The position numbers and the translations under genes are program-made. From positions 5,766,850 through 5,830,849 of the forward strand of contig NC_050102.1 of assembly GCF_902167145.1 (NCBI RefSeq): a stretch of 64,000 bases of DNA, read 5' to 3'. The notes below the pieces were generated by a model. The model was not told the DNA's origin, ran no database searches, and was given only the letters and a program-made list of their open reading frames with translations. Below are positions 57,997 to 64,000 of the stretch, one piece after another; position 1 is the stretch's first letter, and each line of letters begins with the position of its first letter. This DNA comes from Zea mays (lineage: Eukaryota > Streptophyta > Magnoliopsida > Poales > Poaceae).

Positions 57997-59229
57997 CTAA
58001 GCATGCAGAATCTGACTGCTCGAAGGTGTCAGGTCGCTGAACTCCTTAGGAGCGTCCACGTCCTGCCAGCAAACGGAGTAGCCTGGCGCTCCCCTGCTAC
58101 CAGGACCGCCGCCAGCGGGCTCCTCCCGCACATGCCCAATCGCGACGTGGAGGCCTCGCCCGACGACTACGATCCTACTGTCGACGCAGCTCACCGAGAA
58201 GGGCTTCATGATGCGCTCGGGCATGGGGGCGCCGCCGACCGTGTCCCACGAGTCCGTCTCCGGGTCGTACACCTTGACCTTCATCCTCTCGTACTCCGAG
58301 ACGACGAACAGGCGTCCCGCGACGACGACGCTCAGCCCCGTCCACCCTTCCCGCATCCCCGCCGGCATCGCCTCCCACCGGTCCGCCCTCGGGTCGTACA
58401 CCTGGCCCCTCGGCGCCGAGAAGAAGGGCCACGCGCACCCCTCGGTCACGTACAGCCTGCCGCCGAGCACGGCGGAGTCGGCCGACGCCATGTTGGCCCC
58501 CATGCTGGCGACCGGCCGCCACGCGCCGGCGCCAGCGGGGTCGAGCACCTCGGCGGAGCTCAGCTCGAACTGGTCCGCGCTGTACCCTCCCGCGACGTAC
58601 ACGCGGCCGTCGATGACGCCGCCGGCGAAGAAGGACCGCGCCGCCAGCATCCGCGCCATCACGGCCCACCTGTTCCGGCACACGTCGTACCGGAGCACGA
58701 GGTGCAGCGGGCAGTCCATGTCGGAGACCAGCCCGCCGCAGACCACGAGCGCGTCCCCGCCGTCGCCGGCAGCAGGGACGGCCACGCAGCCGAACCCGCG
58801 CGGGCAGGCGCGGTCGCGGCACGGCATGGCCGGGATGGCGTGCCAGCTGCGCTGCCCCAGGTCCAGCACCTTCCACTGGATCTCGCCCGTGCAGCGGTGG
58901 AACGCCAGCGTGAACAGCCACGGCGCGCGCAGCCCCAGCGCCCGCCGCTGCGCGAAGAACCGGGCCTTGTCTGCCAGGAGATGGCGCCAGCGCCGGCACA
59001 CCAGCCTGCACGCGCCGTGGGACTCCACGGCCAGCCGCAGCAGGCAGTTCAGCGCCGCGTCGTCGGGGAGCCCCGGGATCAGCGCCTCCGCCGCCTCCCA
59101 CGACGCCTGCTGCGGACCCGACGACGAAGCCGGGGTCGCCGCCAGGCGGAACCTCGGCGTCAGCTTCATCTGGCCGTCGCCGAGCTTGTGGACGGGCGCC
59201 TGGTGCGAGGACACCCGCACGCGACGCAT
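57997..59229 (-). CDS. F-box/kelch-repeat protein (At1g30090-like)
   Basis: Single exon of 410 residues from the ATG at 59229 to the stop at 57997; the upstream in-frame extension has no ATG. It begins MRRVRVSSHQAPVHKLGDGQ, the conserved opening of this subgroup. An F-box-like segment follows near residues 50-95 (LIPGLPDDAALNCLLRL, then CRLVCRRWRHLL), which would bind a SKP1 adaptor of an SCF ubiquitin ligase. The remainder is a kelch propeller that would choose the substrate: repeats are marked by DALVVCGG, GRVYVAGGYS, GRLYVTEG, GQVYDPRADRWEAMP and VYDPETDSWDTV. It ends DLTPSSSQILHA. Codon use is strongly GC-biased at third positions, normal for grass genes, and creates long open frames in other phases that are not genes. 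A TATA-like TTAAAATA lies near 59733-59740. No defect is visible. The substrate is unknown. Confidence 0.93.
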   Translation of the reverse strand: MRRVRVSSHQAPVHKLGDGQMKLTPRFRLAATPASSSGPQQASWEAAEALIPGLPDDAALNCLLRLAVESHGACRLVCRRWRHLLADKARFFAQRRALGLRAPWLFTLAFHRCTGEIQWKVLDLGQRSWHAIPAMPCRDRACPRGFGCVAVPAAGDGGDALVVCGGLVSDMDCPLHLVLRYDVCRNRWAVMARMLAARSFFAGGVIDGRVYVAGGYSADQFELSSAEVLDPAGAGAWRPVASMGANMASADSAVLGGRLYVTEGCAWPFFSAPRGQVYDPRADRWEAMPAGMREGWTGLSVVVAGRLFVVSEYERMKVKVYDPETDSWDTVGGAPMPERIMKPFSVSCVDSRIVVVGRGLHVAIGHVREEPAGGGPGSRGAPGYSVCWQDVDAPKEFSDLTPSSSQILHA

Positions 59230-59705
59230 GCTCCACCCGGCCGGCCCTCCGCCGCGGGAGGAAATCGAGCCGAGAAGAGAACCTCGACCGCGACCTGCTG
59301 GCTGGCCGGTTAGGTCAGGGAGGAAATCCCCGCACCAATTTATTGCCGAGGGGGGCCTCGACGAGGAATTCAATCGGCCGCCGGCCTGGTACAATCGGTA
59401 AGTGACGAGGAATCAATCGCTGCACAGCTTTGACTGGAAAAATAATCGCGGAGAAGAAGAGAAGGGGAACTGGCCTAGCCTGCTGGTGCTGGACGCTCGC
59501 TCCCCAAGCCCGGTAAGAGCAGGCTCGGCCTCGGGGACGCCTTCTTCCCTTGACGCCCGGTGGTGGTGGTGATGGTGAGTGGCGCCGAGGAGGGGTGATG
59601 ACGATAGTCTTCCTCGATCGGTTGGTCCAAACCACCGAACAGCGCCAGCAGCGAGGCCGCCGTAACGCCAGACCAAGCCAGCAGGGCAGCAGAGCAGACG
59701 GAGGC
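59230..59705 (-). other. 5' leader region of the F-box/kelch gene
   Basis: GC-rich, with several open frames but none starting with a convincing ATG in good context. An intron in the leader is possible (AG acceptor near 59390) but unproven. Confidence 0.45.
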
Positions 59706-59741
59706 AAAGAGTGCCGGTAAGGTCAAAGAGGGTATTTTAAT

Positions 59742-61659
59742 ACGGGCTAGCAGCAGCTCAAACTCAAAGGCCTCACGCCGTGGCTAGCAGTGTCCCGGTC
59801 ACTACTCACTAGTCAATGCTGCTCGGTGGGCGGGACCCACGCTACTAGTGGGTTTTTTTTTTTTTGCTTCCTCTCTTCTCCTGCTATGCTACTGGAGTAC
59901 GCTGGAGTAATTCTCTACAAAAAAAATAGTGACAAGTGAACTGCAATTTTTTTCGTCTTGTTTATTTTATTCGGTGCGTGGTAGGTATGCGCGCCAAGGG
60001 GGGTTGGTGAATGAATAACAAATGAACGAACGGGCCAACCAAACGAATCATCGTCGTGGATTAGCTCGCTGATCACGACCGCCCGGACCAACCACACCCA
60101 AAACGACGTCGACTCGAGCGGTCGCGGACCCGAGAAGCCGTGGCCCTCGTGATGACGTGGACGGAGCCTCGCGCACTCGCGCTACCAACACCAACCAACC
60201 TGCGACCCGCTCTGCTGCTACCGTTTGGCAGGGCCTAAAATCACACCTTTTTTAACGGCTTGTTAAAAAAACATCTAAAATCAGAGACAATTTTTTACTA
60301 CGGAGAACAAGATATAAATAGTAGCTTCAGCTATGTCTAGTGTCGAAAACGAGCCGAGCTCGGCTCGGCTCGTCTAAACCACGAGCTGGCGAAAGAGGCT
60401 CGGCTCGCGAGCCATATTGTGGTACTTATTATTGCATTATTTGGTAAATTAACATTATATAAATTTGAAACATAGAATCATCATTCAACATTATGAGTAA
60501 ATTAAATTATAACTTGTAATATATTCATCATCAAAGACTAAAAAATGAGTTATTATCCATAAAATTATCTAATATTATTATTCTATAAATTGATCATTTT
60601 TGTAAGGCTCGCGAGCTGGAACGAGCCGGCTCGGCTCGGCTCACTGCAAAAACGAGCTCAAAGAATGAGCTTGACTCGTCTCGTTTGAGGCTCGCGAGCC
60701 GGCTCACGAGCCTCGAGCTTATTTTCCAGCACTAGCTCTGTTTCTGTCTTTGTCTTTGTCTTTGATACTTTAATACAGAAAAATAGCTCTCACTATATGA
60801 TAAGCCGTTTCTACCAAATAATTTACAGAATGGCTTGAGGAGAACACGAGAAGTCACATAATAAAAAGCAGCTTCTCCTGAATATTTCGTTTCCAAATTA
60901 TTATTGGACGAGAAGTTTTTTACTTTCTTGCTCCCGTTAAGACTGGTTACAAAGATCAGATCAGTACTATCAACATACAAGCGCCAAAAAGTAGGATCCC
61001 TCCGCTCCAACCTGTCACTCTCTCAACAAGAGCTAAACCCATAGTTAGTGGCTTGCTTCCTACCTGTATCTCCACATTATTCATACGCTTACATATATAG
61101 TTGTGTGCGCATTGCCGTCTCGGTTTTGTGTAATTCATTTACCCTTTACTTTTTTTATTGTTACGAAGGCGACTAATTATTACGTGTGCACACACTAAAC
61201 ACATCACCCACATGTAAGCGCAAGTCCTACCGAGCAAAGGTGTAGTTTAGGGCTAGAGGGAAAATGTGTTGTGTACCATGTTACATTTTGTTCTCACATA
61301 TATAAAATGCGACTTAAGATATGATATAACATATGTGAGACTACTATAAAAAAAAATCTTAAGCCATTTCTGCATTTTTTTTTCACTGAAATACTATCTG
61401 TCTGTTGTCTAGTGCCAATGTTAATGTCACGTCACACAAAACCTTTCTAAATTTTTAGTCAAGGATGGAATTGACTGGTTTTAATAGTTGATGGTGGTTG
61501 AAAAGAAAACGATTTCTTAGTTGAGGCCGGAAACTATACTCAACCCTTGGAGGTTTTAAGTGCACTGTTTTTTAACTATGTATTATGGCAGAAAATAAGA
61601 TCATCCTATATCCCAAATACTTATCTTTTTTTTAACAAAAATAGATGCATGCATAAGGG
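59742..61659. other. Intergenic DNA with one MITE
   Basis: No gene is supported. A T-run at about 59848-59862 and a TCTTTG-type microsatellite at 60737-60764 are present. The hAT-like MITE at 60338-60734 is listed separately. Confidence 0.5.
60338..60734. mobile_element. hAT-like MITE rich in CGAGC/GCTCG motifs (397 bp)
   Basis: The left end TAGTGTCGAAAACGAGC and right end (reverse strand TAGTGCTGGAAAATAAGC) form an imperfect terminal repeat. Flanking 8-mers GCTATGTC and GCTCTGTT match at 6 of 8. The subterminal regions are dense in GAGCTCG and GGCTCGC in both orientations. Confidence 0.7.
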
Positions 61660-61675
61660 CAGTGGCGGACCTAGG
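61660..61675. mobile_element. Isolated hAT-like terminus
   Basis: CAGTGGCGGACCTAGG resembles the ends of the two hAT-like elements in this window. No partner terminus was found inside the window. Confidence 0.4.
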
Positions 61676-61799
61676 GGTGTTTTAGATAGGTCTCCAACTA
61701 CCTTAGAATTTGGTCCACAAACAAACTACTTCTTAACATTTAGGCTAAAAGAAATAAATCAATGTAATTGGCAACGTAATTTGATTCTGACGATTCTGA

Positions 61800-62735
61800 C
61801 GATGATTCTGACGATGAACCATGGCATCCCATTTCGGTTCATTTTTGAGGCGCGTCCAGCAATGCATGAAATGAAAAGGCTTTTCTGTGAGGTAGCATAT
61901 AGAGTTGCGGCTTTCGAAGTCTACACAAGATTTATAACAAGTTGTCAGTGCACGAATAACAGTAAGTACACATAAACCATGACCATACATTAAGTATTAG
62001 AAATGAATGTTATTGTACCTTGTCATTATCTGTGAGGCCACTCTGGTTTTCCCTTAGGACTCTAGTGTAGAATCTAACAAATTTGCCTGTTTCAGCTCTT
62101 ATTTTGTCCCACCTGCTGCTCAGAGCCCTATTCAGTCTCATTGGAAACTCACCTCTAAGTTCATTGTACCTTTTCTCAATTCTAGCCCATAACCCCTCCT
62201 TCCTCTGCCCTATGCTAATGACTGGGTCACTACTAATCTCTAGCCATGTTTTGCAAAGCAATAGGTCTTCATCAGGTTTGAAGTTCTGTTCCTTTGTCCT
62301 TCTAAATGTCCCAGGTGTGTCTGAAGGTTTGGTAGGGCTGTTAACTTCCTGGACACTGTGTTCTGCTTCGGATTCAAAATTGATAGGGTCAGTGTGGTTG
62401 GGAACATGGGTAGAGACCTGTGGACATGGAATGGGTGGTACCAACTGGGGTTGACCGACTGATGTTTGTGGTGGAGGACCCCCAGGATTCATCATACCAT
62501 AAAATGGGTTTCATGGACTACGAAAGGTATATGCAGATGGGTCATTAGCTCCCTGGGACCAGGTAGGATTGCTCATATGGGATGTAGGACTAGTAAATGT
62601 AGAAGGATGTGTTGGGTCTAAACCTTGGCCCTGCCACATCTGAGGATCCCACATGGGTGGGGGAAAAATTTGGTTACCTGAATTGGGGCTGGCACTAGTA
62701 GGTCAAAAAGGTGTGTTTGTGTTGTTGTCAGCCAT
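61800..62735 (-). pseudogene. Broken Myb/SANT-like (GST-T3-like) transposon-associated protein
   Basis: Read on the minus strand from the ATG at 62735. Residues from FRRTKEQNFKPDEDLLLCKTW to RWDKIRAETGKFVRFYTRVL form a Myb/SANT-like DNA-binding domain of the type annotated in plants as 'glutathione S-transferase T3-like' and commonly seen as ORF1 of PIF/Harbinger transposons. A GT donor lies at 62018 and a downstream exon (about 61800-61926) carries the family's C-terminal signature KPFHFMHCWTRLKNEPKW. TGA codons interrupt it at codon 11 and again just before NPFYGMMNPGG, and the last exon needs a one-base shift between its two recognisable parts. It is therefore a pseudogene, probably a relic of a DNA transposon. 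No DDE transposase is visible in the window. Confidence 0.7.
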
Positions 62736-62810
62736 TCTGGAACGAAATACAGGAATACATTAATTTGGACAACAGATAACAAACTTGTACTATAAAGTAG
62801 AAACTTTAAT

Positions 62811-62978
62811 GCATTGCACATAAGGTTCATAGAAAAGGAACAGAAAGATGAAGCATTGCACATAAGGTTCATACAAAAGGAACATAAGGATTAAGCATTC
62901 GACATAAGGTTCATACAGAAGGAACTTAAGGATGAACCATTGCACATAAGGTTCATACAAAAGAAACATAAGGTTCGA
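62811..62978. repeat. 42-bp tandem repeat, four units
   Basis: GCATTGCACATAAGGTTCAT recurs at 62811 and 62853, with variant copies at 62895 and 62937, exactly 42 bp apart. Confidence 0.88.
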
Positions 62979-63080
62979 GCATTCCTACATCGGTTACCCA
63001 TGCATCACAGACATAACACAGAAGTTCCTATTTTATTTCGATGCATTACTACCACTAAGACCATGGTCTAGGTACCACAA

Positions 63081-63458
63081 TTACAGATTCCAAATGCTAT
63101 ACCTAGTGGACCTGTCCGAGTCGTACGGGTCATTGTCACTGGCCTCATACAATTCTGGTGAGGAAGGGGGGGTGAAATTAAATTGTCTAGGCACTGGCTT
63201 CACAGCCTCCGCAAGGTTAATTTGTTCCTCCATCCTCTCCTTCTCTGGGTTAGACCTTGCTTTGCTCTCAAGTGCATCCTGCTCCATCAGGTCTACCTCC
63301 TTTCGAATTGCAAGTAGAGCATTCAGAAGGTAATGCTCGTCACCCAAATGATGGAAAGCCTCTTCTAGAAAGCTTCTAATATTGAAAGCACCGGTTTCCA
63401 CTGAGGATGCAAGATTGAGGACCAAGTGTTGCAGCACTTTGGCATCATGGTTGCTCAT
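63081..63458 (-). CDS. Unassigned small ORF (125 residues)
   Basis: It runs from the ATG at 63458 to the stop at 63081. The product is acidic and helical-looking at the start (KVLQHLVLNLASSVETGAF, LLNALLAIRKEVDLMEQDAL) and ends in a Ser/Pro/Asp-rich tail. No family is recognised. It is on the same strand as the broken Myb/SANT-like ORF about 350 bases away, so it may belong to the same decayed transposon. An intact frame of this length with ordinary amino-acid composition is suggestive but not proof. Confidence 0.4.
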   Translation of the reverse strand: MSNHDAKVLQHLVLNLASSVETGAFNIRSFLEEAFHHLGDEHYLLNALLAIRKEVDLMEQDALESKARSNPEKERMEEQINLAEAVKPVPRQFNFTPPSSPELYEASDNDPYDSDRSTRYSIWNL

Positions 63459-63479
63459 CTTGATTCGTATCCTCAACCA

Positions 63480-64000
63480 GTAGCTCCTTGGCTAGACAAG
63501 GTGCATACATAAAAAAATTAGTGCCAGTGTTGTTACTAATTGGTGAAATTAAAGTGTTCATGGCAGTTAGCAAACAGCTGTGGGTTGCAATATAATAAAC
63601 CAATGTTGCAATTTAATAAACTAAAGTTTTCATGGTAGTTACCTAACAACTGTTGGTTGCAATTTAATCAACTGCTAAAGTATTTGTACACATCAACCGT
63701 GCCTCGGTACATCTGTTGGTTGCATATAATAAACTAAAGTTGCACAAAAAACATGAAAGCACAGACAACATACATGGACAGTAGACTTATGCAGTTGATT
63801 AAAAACAAATAACTAGAAAAAGGATTTAGAACCTCAATTAGTTGAAGTGGACGTCAAATAATCAAATAAAATTTTCAAGCTGCATAATAAGTAAAGGTTT
63901 CGTCAGTTGCATGCAATGCTTAGTCATGTAAGGAAAGACTACTCGAAATTGTAGGTTCACTGAGACCAATTGATAGACAGAGTTACTTAGTCCAATTGAA
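63480..64000. other. AT-rich terminal stretch with short repeated phrases
   Basis: TGTTGGTTGCAATTTAAT-like phrases recur about four times between 63580 and 63740. No gene is visible. Confidence 0.5.

Noticed and set aside
58175..59401. Long ORFs on both strands overlapping the F-box/kelch gene (up to 397 residues)
   Set aside because: They are shadows caused by very high GC at third codon positions. Only the minus-strand frame 59229-57997 has domain structure.

Overview
This is plant nuclear DNA, almost certainly maize (Zea mays) or a very close relative. The evidence is a stack of nested LTR retrotransposons in which two copia elements look like the maize Opie and Ji families (SIRE lineage), together with Stowaway and Tourist MITEs, hAT-like elements with 8-bp target duplications, and intron-bearing genes rich in GC at the 5' end. 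Family names come from memory of LTR termini, not from a search.

Layout. 1-1462 is the 3' end of a Ty3/gypsy element (integrase tail plus 3' LTR). 1463-7709 is repeat-rich intergenic DNA: two decayed Stowaway-like MITEs, then a ~240-bp tandem array (about 2349-5340) split by an Opie-like solo LTR with target duplication ACGTC. 7710-11849 (minus strand) is a five-exon host gene for a DUF1365 protein. 12470-56130 is one nested block. 56131-57380 holds a clean Stowaway. 57997-59229 (minus) is an intact single-exon F-box/kelch gene of the Arabidopsis At1g30090 type. 59742-64000 holds a hAT-like MITE, a broken Myb/SANT-like transposon ORF, a 42-bp tandem repeat and an unassigned small ORF.

The nested block can be dated by stratigraphy because empty sites survive in duplicated sequence. 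A ~650-bp hAT-like element (12470-56130 in total) received a gypsy-type non-autonomous element with ~3.4-kb LTRs and only ~1.5 kb of non-coding interior (12972-55975, target duplication GAGTG). Its 5' LTR received an Opie-like element (14398-37865, ACCCC). The gag gene of that element then received a Tat-lineage gypsy element (17184-31158, AACGC) whose 622-bp LTRs appear to differ at one base. The 3' LTR of the large element received a ~1-kb hAT element (8-bp duplication GGTACCGC), then underwent a 1,250-bp tandem duplication, then received a Ji-like element on the minus strand (44403-53329, CTTAC). LTR divergence counted by eye (about 1.5%, 1.4%, 0.6% and 0.16%) agrees with that order.

The most interesting biology is in the Tat element. 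Downstream of gag-pol it carries a multi-exon antisense gene resembling the 'putative gypsy type transposon' family, a second antisense acidic ORF with its own TATA box, an 89-bp tandem array between the convergent coding regions, an 81-bp array of short hairpins, and hairpin-plus-polypurine modules repeated before the 3' LTR. Both SIRE-lineage elements also share an unusual gag/pol boundary that looks like a 3' splice site. Every autonomous-type element here carries at least one nonsense codon, and the two host genes look intact.
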